64,000 bases of DNA. Source: Sesamum alatum. Taxonomy: Eukaryota > Streptophyta > Magnoliopsida > Lamiales > Pedaliaceae. Made by a program: the position numbers and the translations under genes. Below, piece by piece: positions 1 through 10,787 of this stretch. The stretch lies in the NCBI GenBank assembly GCA_034509735.1, contig JACGWO010000004.1, forward strand, positions 20,813,395-20,877,394, given 5' to 3'. Numbering within the stretch: position 1 is the stretch's first letter; each line of letters opens with the position of its first letter. Below the pieces are notes generated by a model, which did no database searches, had not been told where the DNA came from, and saw only the letters and a list, made by a program, of their open reading frames with translations.

Positions 1-2
1 AA

Positions 3-275
3 AAATAGGTCAAAATGTTGCACCACCAAAAAAAAAAAAACCCTTAACAAACGAACAACTGGCCATTTTCGTAACCCACGTGCACGTGACTTTCACGTGG
101 GTTCTCCGCCATTAGTTTTAAGGTCTGATAGTGTTGGTCCTTTTCTTTGCAACATTTTGATCTCATTTATAATTTTTAACGGAACGTGGGATTATATTTA
201 AAATCTCATAAAGTGTGTGGTTAAATTTGGAATGACCCTAACCTATGGGGTTATATTTGCAATTTTGCCTATTTT
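3..275. repeat. MITE-like sequence in the IRX9H-like upstream region
   Basis: The left end (AAAATAGGTCAAAATGTTGC) and the reverse complement of the right end (AAAATAGGCAAAATTGCAAA) are similar, giving imperfect terminal inverted repeats around a non-coding core. The core contains a CACGTG-rich stretch at about 78-102. No target duplication can be checked because the left end is at the window edge. The reading as a MITE is inference from the inverted ends. Confidence 0.4.
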
Positions 276-714
276 CTTGGACAAGCTTTCTCATATGGAA
301 ATGCCACGTTTCACGCGGTGAATGGCCCAGCTGACAGCGCAGTTTCGCTAGGCTTAACCACCCAGGTGCATTGTGCCCGATTCCCTCTCCTTTCCTCCTC
401 TCCCTCTTCCCCACGCGGAAAATATTTTCCCCCCTCAAATCAATTTCCATTTCCCTTTTCTAAGTTTCTACACCCAACTTTCAATTTGGAAACTACACTT
501 CTTTCTGTTTTGCTCTCAAATTGCAATACAGGCGGAAAATTATTTTTCATTCCATATCAGCTCAGTTGCATCTTAGGGTTTGTATTTCAAGTGGGAATAT
601 TTTCCCATCTTCAGCTGGATTTGACCCTCTTAGGCTTTTCAGCCCATTTGCAATCACTGTGATTCGAGTGGTTTCTATTTGGCTTTTCTCTTTGGATGCA
701 ATTTTTCCTGAATA
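276..714 (+). promoter_or_regulatory. Promoter and 5' UTR region of the GT43 gene
   Basis: Non-coding sequence between the MITE-like repeat and the ATG at 715. Pyrimidine-rich stretches (about 380-500) and a stop-containing leader just before the ATG fit a plant core promoter plus 5' UTR. I cannot place the transcription start or a convincing TATA box. Short open frames here lack any recognisable family and are ignored. Confidence 0.4.
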
Positions 715-3700
715 ATGGCTTCGATTCGGAGGACGCTGTCGCCCTACAACGATCGATCATATCCTAACGGATCCAGTAATCCATTTTCAGTGCAATCACC
801 GTCGCAGAAGCTGCTTTCCCATGGCAGGACGACTTTTTCTCCTGTCCGTAGATTTATCACCGGAATTTTCCTCCAAAAGCACTACTCTCGAAAAAGTAAT
901 CAGTTTTCCTGGAAGAAATCGCTTATCCGCTGCTTCCTGTTCTTTTTTCTAGGGTTTTTACTGGGCATGGCGCCGTTCAATAACGATTTTAATGAATTAA
1001 AGCAGCAGGATTTGAGAAACAGGGATTTCTCATTCGAAATGAAGCCTGCGGTAGTGAATGTTGAGAAGAATGTGGGTGATTTAAGTTTTGTGGAGAGACC
1101 CAAGGAGAATGATTTAATGGTGGATGCTGTTGAACTAGGTGTTGTTGAGAGGAGCGACAGAAATGAAGTTAAGAGGATTTTGGATTTTGTGCCTCGTAAA
1201 CAATTGATTGTGGTGACACCAACATACAACAGGGCTCTGCAGGCCTACTATTTGAATAGGTTAGGGCAGGTTTTGAGACTGGTAAGACCACCTGTGTTGT
1301 GGATTGTAGTGGAGATGAATGCAGCATCCATGGAGACTGCGGAGATTTTGAGGAATATGGGGATTATGTATAGACATTTGGTTTGCATGAAAAATTCTAC
1401 AGATGTGAAGGACAGGGGAGTGCACCAGCGGAATACTGCAATTGAGCATATTGAGAGGCACAGGCTTGATGGAATTGTGTATTTTGCAGATGATGATAAT
1501 ATCTATTCACTCGAGTTGTTTGAGAGCATAAGAGAGATCAGGTTAGTTTTCAACACAAACTGTTCTGACATAATGTATACGATCTCTTTTGACTGCATAT
1601 AATAAGTTTATCTAGTGTGACATGAAAGTTTGTTCTTTTGACTTTGTGAGATCTACAATATAGGAAGAATGAGTATCATGGAGCATGTAAATGCTCTTTT
1701 GCTGTATCAGAGAAGCATAATAGGGACCTAAGAATTTGAGTATAACAGTTAGTTTCTGGAGAAGAATGGGATCTTCATTTTCAGACGAAGCTGTGGATTC
1801 TACTACTTTTCTTGTGATTATAGTCTGTGTGTGTGTGTATCTTTTTGTGTTATGAGAGAGAGGGTTGGTGAGCTCTATAAATAGAGACTTATACATTTTG
1901 TGATATTATTAGTGTCTAAGTCCTGCTCCGCTGTTCAATGGTCAAGTCTTGACAGTCATTGTTTTTTCTTTTTAACCAAAACAATTATCTTGAATTGGGA
2001 GTTTATAGCTACAAAATTACATAGATATTAGACTTTTAGTGAGTTTGTCTTTTAAATTTTGCAATAACCAGAACCCTCGCTTTTCTCCTTTCCTTGTGTT
2101 CATAAATGATAAGGTTGGGGATTAAATACAATGTTTTGATGACGTATGTCATTACGTGATGCCTATGTACATATATTGATGGAGATAGGAGCTATCTTAT
2201 CGGGCTTAAAGATGAAATTCTTATAAGCTGGATGTGGTTTATGGAAGTTGAGTTGCTGAATGCTCACGCAGTCCCACGCCCTGTCTGGATGTCCTTTTCA
2301 TTTACTTTGTTGGAGAGTTGTTTTATGTTCAACAATCTCATCAACAGCTTTTGACTTTTCCCCAGAAGACATGTTATGCCTATGCTTTTGGAACAATTAA
2401 GTTAGACTGTTTGCATCCAATCTCATTTCTGTTTGCTTGCTTACAGACCTTAGCAAATTTTGGAATGTGGGAATAACATCATTTTCAGAATGGTTTTTCA
2501 TGTAGTGAAATATAATAGTCCTTTCAGCTATCCTAGTTGACTTCTCTCCTTGTCCACTTGTTATTGATACCCACTAGTTCAATCTTCCATATCATTCTCT
2601 CATCTCTGGTGCTTTCTCGAAAATTCTTTTGTCTCATTTTATCCAGAGTGTTAGTTATGTGTTAGAGAAGTAACAAAGAAGACCAATCTTCATGTTGCTG
2701 TGTTTATCCCTCTACTTCCACTTTTCCTGTATGTTAAGAGACCAGTTAGAGATAAATATGCCAAGAGGACTTTTCAAGAAGACTTAACAGAAATGCACGA
2801 CTAGATTCTATGTTTGTGGATCTATTCTTCTAATGGATTAACATACCCTAGAACCATGTTTTTAATATTGTTGAGTATACCTGAGAATGTTTAAAGATTT
2901 AAACCTAGAAGGAGACAGGTATGCAGACTGAAAGATGAGATATGATACGACTTGATACGTTAACTAAAAAAGTAAATATTTTTTATTTAGATTAAGAAAA
3001 TAATAGAAAGATGTATTGTTTGTTAATTGGTAAAGAACAGATCATGTTGTATTGTACTAACAGGAAATTAAGTTCTGGACTATATATGCAGCAACATCAT
3101 TAAATCAATGCAGTGTCATTAAGGATATATCATAAACTATTTTATAATCACATTATTTTACTTTTTATATTTTTCTACCACATAATTTTTATTTTACTAG
3201 TGTAGACATGTTTACCCTTTTCCAATTTGGATACGAGTTTTAGTTCAAAATAATCTTTAGCTAATATTTTGGACACATTTTGAAGTATTGGATAGGTATG
3301 AGTATCAGAGTATTGTATAGATGTGACACGGATATGGCAGATTTCTTGAAGTATTTGTGCATCGCATCTTGGAATAGGGTGTCTCTCTATTTCAAACTCA
3401 TTTATTTACAGGCAATAAGGCCGGGATAGATTTGTCATTCTAAGTTGTTTGACTTTTCCCTTGGTACTACTTATTATGTTTTAGCTCCTCATATAATGTT
3501 TAAGCCCTTAAAGTAAATTTTGATGTTCAGAATACCCATGAAATTTGTTTCTTAGTGAAAAGAACGCATTCCACCAACTTAAAAAGCACAACCATTATCT
3601 TTATCCTATTCTTGAACAAAATTACCCTTAAACTTCAAATATTACTTTTTTTTTAATGATTTTCAGTTCCAAGTTTAATTTCGTTTAACTTTATTAATTT

Positions 3701-5158
3701 ATTTGTAGTAAACACTCTTACATAGCTTACGTTATGAACTCTAGAAACATTTATTTCTTCTTTGATTTGTTCAGTTTTAAATTTAAAACCATACCTATCA
3801 TAATTTATATATGTCAAGGAAATCTTTATCTTCAATTAGAATCTTCATTCACTCAAATTAATTTGAGCGACCAAAAGAATAGTTAAAATGCAAAAGAGAA
3901 CATTGATTAAGATTTCTTGATGTAAAAGCCCTGGGTAATTTTGTAAAAAAATTATTGTTGAGTCTTTTTGAATGAACAGCTGATAGAACAGGTTTCATGG
4001 ATCGGAAAATATTTTGATGGGCTTTTTAGACTATAAAGATTTATTTTAAGGTGTTTGTAGTAATTTCCCTGATTTTTACTTCTCTATTTGTCTAGTTCGA
4101 ACCAGTGCTTTATAACATAGTCTCTCGTGTTTCTTTATTCCTTTTTATGAACTTGTAGGATATAATTTTGCTGTCACATGCTTATCCCACCTGATTACCC
4201 TCAAGTTTATCATGGCTTCCAGACATTCTAATCCTGCTCTGGTGCTACTTTTCAGGACCTATCTCTGCAGTTAACAAGTATTAGATGTTATAGTATTTGG
4301 AGTAGTTTAGGCTTATAACTGACCCTTTCTCACCAGGAATCTGAATTTTCACATTAAGCTAGAACATGCATTTCGGAAAAGTAAAACTGCTGCCCTTGAC
4401 TTCTCTAACTATACGAATCATTGAGGTGAACTATAGGCTTTTTGATGGTACAAGTGCAAGATGAATTGAAGGATAAACAAGGTTGTCTTTTGCCTGACAA
4501 TGGACCTAAGGACTGAAACTTATAATATTAGTTCATCTCTGTATAAATGGATCCTCCTAGTATTTTTTCTCAATCATGAGAATGCTTTCTCTTTAAGATT
4601 CATCATATCTCTCTTATCTACCTGTTCTATTCAGTCGGTTCGGCACTTGGCCTGTTGGCATGCTGGCCCAAAGCAAAAATAAAGCAATACTAGAAGGTCC
4701 TGTATGCAATGGAAGTCAAGTAATAGGATGGCACACAAATGAGAAGAGTAAAAGACTTCGTCGATTCCATGTTGATATGTCAGGTTTTGCCTTCAACAGC
4801 ACCATTTTGTGGGATCCCAAGAGATGGCACCGTCCAACATCAGATCCAATCCGGCAGTTAGATTCAGTAAAGGAGGGTTTCCAAGTATGCATCTTGTCTT
4901 TGCATATCGACTACCATAAACATCATGTACTTCTTATATTGAGTTCAATAAGTTTAAAGCCCATTTGGACATTGTTACCCTTTTCAGGAGACGACTTTCA
5001 TAGAACAGATCGTTGAAGATGAGAGTCAAATGGAAGGCATTCCTCCAGGTTGTTATAGGATAATGAACTGGCACCTCCATCTAGAAGCTCGTGAACTTTT
5101 ATATCCCAAAGGCTGGATGCTTCAGAACAACCTCCATGTAGTTACTCCCTCCAATTGA
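715..5158 (+). CDS. IRX9H: GT43 beta-1,4-xylosyltransferase-like protein, IRX9H/I9H type
   Basis: Three exons by splice sites and family continuity: 715-1541, 4635-4884 and 4988-5158, about 415 residues. The first intron is phase 2 (donor GTTAGT, acceptor TTCAG), the second phase 0 (donor GTATGC, acceptor TTTTCAG). The protein starts [10 protein letters not shown], has a basic cytosolic tail, one hydrophobic segment at about residues 69-87 (type II Golgi anchor), a variable stem, then the GT43 domain from about residue 160. The DxD-like motif [10 protein letters not shown] has its three Asp at 259-261. Exon 2 carries the [20 protein letters not shown] block and exon 3 ends with a WHLHLEA-type motif. 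GT43 proteins act in xylan backbone synthesis in the Golgi. The MASIRR start and the length match the IRX9H/IRX9-L group better than IRX14 (longer, different N terminus) or IRX9. Whether this member is catalytic or structural cannot be told from sequence. Confidence 0.9.
1542..4634 (+). other. Long first intron of the GT43 gene
   Basis: A 3.1-kb intron bounded by GTTAGT and TTCAG. It is AT-rich and mostly featureless. Short open frames in it (for example around 3653-3835 and 4500-4682) show no family resemblance and one overlaps the exon 2 boundary. I see no transposon ends that I can defend. Confidence 0.75.
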
Positions 5159-6130
5159 TAGAATATGATTCCATGGATGGCCTATTTCATGTTTGATCCA
5201 TGAGGTATGTCTTCTGTCCTAAGCTTTTTCATTGATGAGTATAATTAAATTTATGTCGTTTCCCACCTTCGGAACTCAAGCAATAGTCCTGGAGAAGTGT
5301 GTTGGTTAGAAAAAGTAAAAGGTTTTGGATAACAGAGCATTACAAACTCAGGGAACTTTTCTTGGATATATGCTTCCATATAAATCAAAAAACAAATGAA
5401 AGAAGGATGAAAAATTGAATATAGAACTGTTATACCTTCTTGCTGCACGGGGAAATTGAGTTTTTACCTGTAATCGATTACTTACCTCACATGCTAACTC
5501 TCAGCATTTGTGGCAATATAATTCTTTTAGTATGGGAGTTGAAAATCGGCATGCTAAACATCACACTGAAGAAAAATGAACACTGATGAAAACGGCAAAA
5601 GAGTTACAAGGAGAGAAGATATAAACACTTGATGCAAATGTTTTCTCATTCCCATTGGAAATCAATCTTGCAACAAGCAAATTCTTAACATTCTATTTAT
5701 ACAATTGGACAGTGGTATTCTCTTTGTTGGAGGTGATTATTGACTTAAAACCAATTCATTCCGGCAAGTGGCTGCTTTTCAGCAGAGGACTTTTGGAGCA
5801 GCAGTCAGACCCTGAAGGAGAACAGCATCGAACGGAATAGCCATTATTTTCATTTATAATTTTTGATTTCTTTTAGAAGTTTTTGGCAGAGACAAAATTC
5901 AATTTTTGTGGTATAGTTTTGATACTTGTTATGAGGCCAGCTATAGATTTGCCTTGAACTGTGTAGAAAGCATGCTGGGCCATTTGAACTTGGGGTTAAC
6001 TTTTGTTGGTCTGTGTGAAACTCCAGTTGTGATTGCGGTAATGTAGGAATAGCCTCAAATGAGGTAACAAAGTTGCCTGTCCATATTGTAACCCTTTGAA
6101 TTTGCTAGTTCTCGGCAATGATAAGAATCT
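5159..6130 (+). other. 3' UTR region of the GT43 gene, possibly spliced
   Basis: Downstream of the TGA at 5156-5158. A donor-like ATGAG|GTATGT at 5204/5205 and an acceptor-like GCTTTTCAG ending at 5782 could define a 3' UTR intron of about 580 bp, with a final untranslated exon from 5783. This is inference; RNA reads would settle it. A short (TG)n run sits at about 6158-6170. Confidence 0.35.
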
Positions 6131-6763
6131 TAGAGAAACTCTCGCATCTCTCTCGTGTGTGTGTGTGTGAACAATTTTACTTCTATAGTAATATATATAT
6201 TCATGTAAATGAAAAGCACATAGTGTTTGTGAAAATTTCTACTTTTAGATGAGTGTTTTTTTTTTAAAAAAAATTGAAAGTCGTAGAAAAATTTAAAATG
6301 GGTAATGTTGGTAAAAAGTTAAAAAATGCAGATAAAAGATAAATAGGATGATGTTTGAGGAAAATTCACTTTTAAAACAAGTTTAATGAATTAAAAATTA
6401 TTTTGTTAGTATAAAAAGATACTATTTTTGCTTAATATTTGCACTTGCCTTTGTTAGTAAAAGTTATTTTTTCTCAAAAAATAATAAATTTCATCTTAAA
6501 TAGTGTATCTCATGCATAATTGTAAAAATATTCACATTTATATTATTAAAATATTGAAGAATAATACAAGAACTGAATATTTAACTCGATAATGTTACCA
6601 ACTAAGTAATACAGTTGCCCATTTATACTTAATAAATAAACTTGTATGATTGTCAAACGATATAATTTTTTAATTATCCATAGCAATTTAATTATATTTT
6701 CCTATAATATAGGAGTAATATTAGATAGCATAAAAAATAAAATATAAAAATTTTAAAATATTA
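6131..6763. other. AT-rich intergenic stretch
   Basis: No gene, RNA or transposon end is recognisable. Long A/T runs only. Confidence 0.6.
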
Positions 6764-7213
6764 AGCAATCACCAAATGTTTCAAGTCTTTATAAAAAACT
6801 GATAGATGATTTAATTTTCTAAAGGAATAGGGTTTTAATTATGTAAGCATGACTCAAATTTTGAATAGAAAATAATGGTTCCTGTAACAAATTCAAATTG
6901 AAGCCAATAACAAGAATTAGAAGTGAAAACAAAGAACAAGACATCATATTCCAAAGAAAAGATGAGTAAATAACGCTTGTTATATGACAAATTAGCAAGC
7001 CATCTTAAAGAAGAGCAACTATGTAAGGTGGCCAATCTACTCGGCGGAATGAACAAAAGAGTAACAAGGTTCTGTAAGTGCGAAAAGATGACATATACTC
7101 CACAATTGAAGCAATCACCAAATGTTTCAAGTCTTAACAAAAGACTGATACATGACATAATTATATCTAAGGCGTAAGGTTTAATTTTGTAAGAATGATT
7201 GAAATGTTGAGTA

Positions 7214-7314
7214 CTGATGTGGAAGTGGTTTTTAGTAGAGAGAATAATTGGGAAAAAAGTGCCCTCGACACAATTGCACCCCAAGTTTTAGTGAAAGAAT
7301 TTTCGTATGAGTTG
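7214..7314 (+). repeat. Left terminal inverted repeat of the 1252-bp element
   Basis: 101 bp, nearly identical to the reverse complement of 8365-8465. The match stops abruptly after GTATGAGTTG. The few differences suggest a fairly recent insertion. Confidence 0.85.
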
Positions 7315-7323
7315 GTGAGCTGC

Positions 7324-7735
7324 CCAGCTCGAGGCAATCCTCGAGCTGAGCCGGCACCTCGAGCCGGTGTGGTCCGCCCCAGCTCGAGTCACCTTGAGCT
7401 GGTGCACTGCCCAGCTCGAGGCATTGCCTCGAGCTGGGCGGTCCTCGAGCTGGTGCTCGAGGCACTGCCTCGAGCCCCGGGCAGAGCCGGCGAACACCAC
7501 CCCAGCTCGAGGCACCTGCCTCGAGCCGCGGGTCCGCGAGCTGGGTGGTCCGCCCCAGCTCGAGGCACCTTGAGAGGGTGATCCGCCCCAGCTCGAGGCA
7601 CCTTGAGCTGGTGAGCTGCCGAGCTCGAGGCTCGGGTGGTCCTTTACCGTGGTCCACTGGTGAACCTGGGTCCGCCCGGGTTCGGGCGCACCGGGTCCGC
7701 CCAGCTCGAGGCAGAGGTGCGCCCCTCGAGCTTGC
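7324..7735. repeat. GC-rich palindromic array built on CTCGAG
   Basis: About 16 CTCGAG hexamers in roughly 410 bp, mostly as GCTCGAGGC or its partner GCCTCGAGC. The copies occur in both orientations, separated by GC-rich spacers such as GCACCTTGAGCTGGT. Every core is self-complementary and neighbouring copies can also pair with each other. The stretch is very GC-rich beside AT-rich flanks. Long overlapping open frames on both strands are a by-product of this composition, not genes. Confidence 0.8.
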
Positions 7736-7796
7736 GTGGGGCGGCCCGGGCCGGGGTCACGGGACCAGGTCGAGGCGCGGCCATGGGGAGGATACT

Positions 7797-7866
7797 GCGT
7801 CCGCTGGGATTTGAACCCAGGTCAAAATGTTTGAAGTAAGAGACTTCAACCACTCCACCATCCCAT
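7797..7866 (-). ncRNA. tRNA-like sequence with pol III A and B boxes (SINE-head-like)
   Basis: On the - strand: an A-box-like TGGTGGAGTGG followed about 35 bases later by a B-box GGTTCAAATCC. The B box lies in a perfect T-arm (CTGGG, 7-base loop, CCCAG). The A box resembles that of plant tRNA-Leu/Ser. There is no matching acceptor stem (the 3' side reads CGGACGC, the 5' side does not pair) and no long variable arm, so it is not a working tRNA gene. A tRNA-derived SINE head or decayed tRNA copy is the simplest reading. Transcription would run leftward into the CTCGAG array. Confidence 0.5.
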
Positions 7867-7869
7867 GTT

Positions 7870-8364
7870 TTTTGTTCTAGCTAGGTGGCTTGACCACTTT
7901 GAGCTAGACCACTTTCAACAATAGTATTGAGCTTGCGCCACAAATCTTGGGTCGATTAACCTCTTCAATATTAATTCAAATAACCGTGCTATTTGAGGGG
8001 CCTTAGATGCATCCCATGTTTTCTTATTCTCGGACGACTCACACGTCTTCTAGCAACTCATTCGAGAACAATTAATGAATTCTCACTCACCCTTACCCAT
8101 GCATTCAACGCTTCAATTTTTTCTTGCAAAGAATTCTTACTCTCATCCGAATTACTGCTTCTTGCAAAGTATTCCGTCCGAGAGTGGGGGGCTGTATGAT
8201 GTATATTATACTAATAATAATTTACTTACAAGGATATAATAGTAATTTTCATGCGTATATCAAATGGTAAATATATGCACCCTATCTCACCATAAAATAA
8301 CAAAATCACTATAAATACAAGATATATTATTTTTTAATAGGAAGTTCACTATTCATTGATTTGA
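7870..8364. other. AT-rich interior of the TIR element
   Basis: Unrecognised. A - strand frame at about 8080-8200 reads like protein but matches nothing I know; it might be a captured gene fragment. The part from about 8200 is simply AT-rich. Confidence 0.4.
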
Positions 8365-8998
8365 CAACTCATACGAAAATTCTCTCACTAAAACTTGGGG
8401 TGCAATTGTGTCGAGGGCACTTTTTTCCCAATTATTCTCTTTACTAAAAACCACTTCCACATCAGGTACAAATCTACGATAATTCCAAAGACAAGATGAG
8501 TAAGCGAATAACAAGAATTAGAAGTGGAAACAAGGAATAAGATATTTATACCAAAGACAAGATGAGTAAATTATCGATTGTTACGTGACAAATAAGCTAG
8601 TCAAATTGAAGAAGATCAGCAATGTAAGGTGTCTAATCTACTGGGCAGGTTGTACTAAAGAGAAAGAAATTTCTATGAGTCCGGACATATGATATATACT
8701 CCACACAGTTGAAGCAATTATCAAGTGTTTCAACTCTTAACAAAAGACTGATACATGACCTAATTATATCAGGTGTAAGGTTTAATTTTGTAAGAATGAC
8801 TTAAATTTTGGGTACAGATCTATAGTAATTCTTGTAACAAATTCAGATTGAAGCGAATAACAAGAATTAGAAGCGGAAACAATGAATAAGACATTTTATT
8901 CCAAAAAAAAAAGATGAGTACATAATCGATTGTTAAGTGGCAAATAAGCTAGCCATCTTAAAAAAGAGCAACTATATATGTAAGGTGGCCTGACGTTG

Positions 8999-9557
8999 TG
9001 TCAAGGGCCGCCCGCACTCTCGGCCCCCTTGACCTAATTTCGGCCATGTTCCATCCGGCCGACCAACACTTCCGCCGACAGGCACTAGACCTCCGCAGGT
9101 TTTTAGAGTCTTAGGCGTGAGTCACTACTGTAATATTTACTTTTGCTCATGTGGCCCTTTATGCCCCATGAGATGCAATTTTCAGCTTTTCTAGTGTCTA
9201 GTTTTGTCAATAGGAAATTTCCTTTTAAGCCTATTATAGGGGGGAATGACCACTCGAAGCTTGGTGTGCATTGCTAGTATCCCCCTCACAGTGATCCCCG
9301 TGGCTAGCTTGCTGTAATCTTCAATATTTCTGCTATCAATAAAAACGCATTCGCTGCAAGACGTGTGATTGATTTACTGATTTCGCTGCATTATATTGTT
9401 GATTGTTGGAAACTGTATTGTTCTTGTCGACGGCCTGTGCGAGGCGTCGGTGGGAATTTGGTTGGTGTTGCTGTCGGTTGGCGGAAATAGTCGTTGGCTG
9501 TGGACTACTAGCCACACGGTGCCCCTTTCCCCGTATTACGGAAGGCGCCCCGTGAGA
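8999..9557 (+). repeat. 5' LTR of the chromovirus
   Basis: 559 bp. Compared with the 534-bp 3' LTR it carries extra short segments near its start (around 9018-9050 and 9090-9105) plus scattered substitutions. A TATA-like TATTATAGG near 9230 and AATAAA at 9339 are possible promoter and polyadenylation signals. The open frame at 9396-9584 is an LTR artefact, seen again in the 3' LTR. Confidence 0.92.
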
Positions 9558-9583
9558 GGTGGTATCAGAGCCTCGGTTGCCTG

Positions 9584-10787
9584 ATGGGGCCGAGGCGGGT
9601 TACGCGAGCCAGTTCTGCTAGAATGTCGGACCAGGACCCTGAGAGTCCGAGAGGGGCTGAGGCGCCCCACGAAAGGATCACAGACCCGGAGGCAGAAATC
9701 TCCCGATTGACTGAGGTGGTCGAGAATTTGGAAGATCATGTTGCCACACTGGAGCATGAGATCTCAGAGCTGCGTTTCGACCTGAGGGAATGCCAACATG
9801 CGGTCCGAGATGCTTATGGCCAGGGCGGTGTTGTTGATATGCAACGCAAGATGGTGGAGATGGCCCTACAGATTGGAATTCTCCAACGGGCGGTGGGCAA
9901 CGCTCTTGTTGCTCCTGATAATGGTGCTAGGCTTCGGATTCCTGAACCGAAGGCCTACGGCGGTGCTTGAGATGCGAAGGAGGTCGAGAACTTCCTGTTT
10001 GACATGGAACAGTACTTCCTTGCGGCGAATGTGGTCGATGAGGCAAGGAGGGTGTTTACTGCAACCATGTACCTGGCTGGTGATGCCAAACTATGGTGGC
10101 GTACCAAGTATGTCGAGATTCAGGCAAACCACATACGCCTGGATACTTGGGACCTTCTGCGGGAAGCCATTCGTGAGCAGTTCTTCCCGGAGAATGTTGA
10201 ATATAATGCCCGACGGGCGCTGCGGAAGCTAGAACACACCGGCTCTGTGCGGGATTATGTGAAGGCCTTTTCGGCACTGATGTTGGACATCAGGGATATG
10301 TCGGAGAAGGACAAGCTCTTCACTTTTATGGAGGGCTTCAAGCCGTGGGCACGACTTGAGTTACAGCGTCAACGGGTGGATGGCTGCGGCCGAACGCTTA
10401 GCAGATTTCAACCCAGAGTCTCGGAGGGATAGGCAGACGACGCCTAGTCCCGCACAGAATAGGCTGGGAGGGTCGAAACCTTTTAAGAGTAACTCGAACA
10501 GGAGTGGGGGAGAGCGGAAGTCCCACACTCCCTCCAGTTCGCAAGGGAACTCCAGCAGGGGGAAGCCCTTGGACAACAGGCACGGGGCGTCACAGAGAAA
10601 TAGTGGGTGCTTTCTGTGCTATGGCCCGCATCGATATCGGGATTGCCCGAAGAAACAGTTGTTGAATGCGCTGGCGACTTATACTGAGAAGGTGCCACCC
10701 GCAAAGTCAGCAGAGCCACCCGAGACGACGAGTGGCGGGAATGATTCTGAGGAGGATGAGGACAACTTGGGTGCAATATCAAAATAG
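9584..10787 (+). pseudogene. gag of the chromovirus, broken
   Basis: Starts just after the PBS. The N-terminal part has a coiled-coil-like acidic region (about 9640-9800). The retrotransposon gag core (FLFDMEQYF, AKLWW and EQFFPENVEY motifs) spans about 9975-10380. A TGA at 9968-9970 splits the frame where related elements have Arg, so it looks like CGA to TGA. A frameshift lies near 10370-10400. The basic linker leads to a zinc knuckle CFLCYGPHRYRDC at 10608-10646, the CX2CX3HX4C form common in plant chromoviruses. A TAG at 10785-10787 separates gag from pol in the same frame. Confidence 0.88.

Larger units (their letters stand above)
7214..8465. mobile_element. 1252-bp element with 101-bp TIRs and 3-bp TSD, superfamily unknown
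   Basis: The ends begin CTGATGTGGAAGTGG and are inverted over 101 bp (7214-7314 and 8365-8465) with about two mismatches. GTA flanks both sides (7211-7213 and 8466-8468). The unit 3/unit 4 joint of the surrounding tandem array (about 8795-8815) supplies an unfilled site reading TTGGGTACAGATCTA, which confirms both the boundary and the 3-bp duplication. A 3-bp TSD excludes typical hAT (8 bp), Mutator (9 bp) and mariner (TA). The ends are not CACTA and the target is not the TWA usual for PIF/Harbinger. No transposase is visible. The interior holds a GC-rich CTCGAG array, a tRNA-like pol III promoter and about 500 bp of AT-rich sequence. Confidence 0.85.
6764..8993. repeat. Degenerate tandem array of about 330-bp units, interrupted by a TIR element
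   Basis: The same unit recurs: a partial copy at about 6764-6870, a copy at about 6871-7213, a copy at about 8466-8800, and a truncated copy at about 8801-8990. Shared landmarks are TAACAAGAATTAGAAG, AAGATGAGTA, CAAATGTTTCAAGTCTT and AAAGACTGATACATGAC. The 1252-bp TIR element separates the second and third units exactly at a unit joint. The array ends where copia-like sequence begins near 8991, just before the gypsy 5' LTR. No coding content is recognised. The origin is unknown (a satellite, or the internal repeats of a lost transposon). Confidence 0.75.

Noticed and set aside
7232..7839. Several overlapping 60-140 residue open frames on both strands
   Set aside because: They come from the stop-poor CTCGAG repeat array; all frames are open by composition and none resembles a protein family.
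7797..7866. A functional tRNA gene
   Set aside because: The T-arm and A/B boxes are good but the acceptor stem does not pair and no variable arm fits; kept only as tRNA-like.
9396..9584. Open frame in the 5' LTR, repeated at 14552-14794
   Set aside because: It lies within the LTR and repeats only because the LTR repeats; no gag or host domain.
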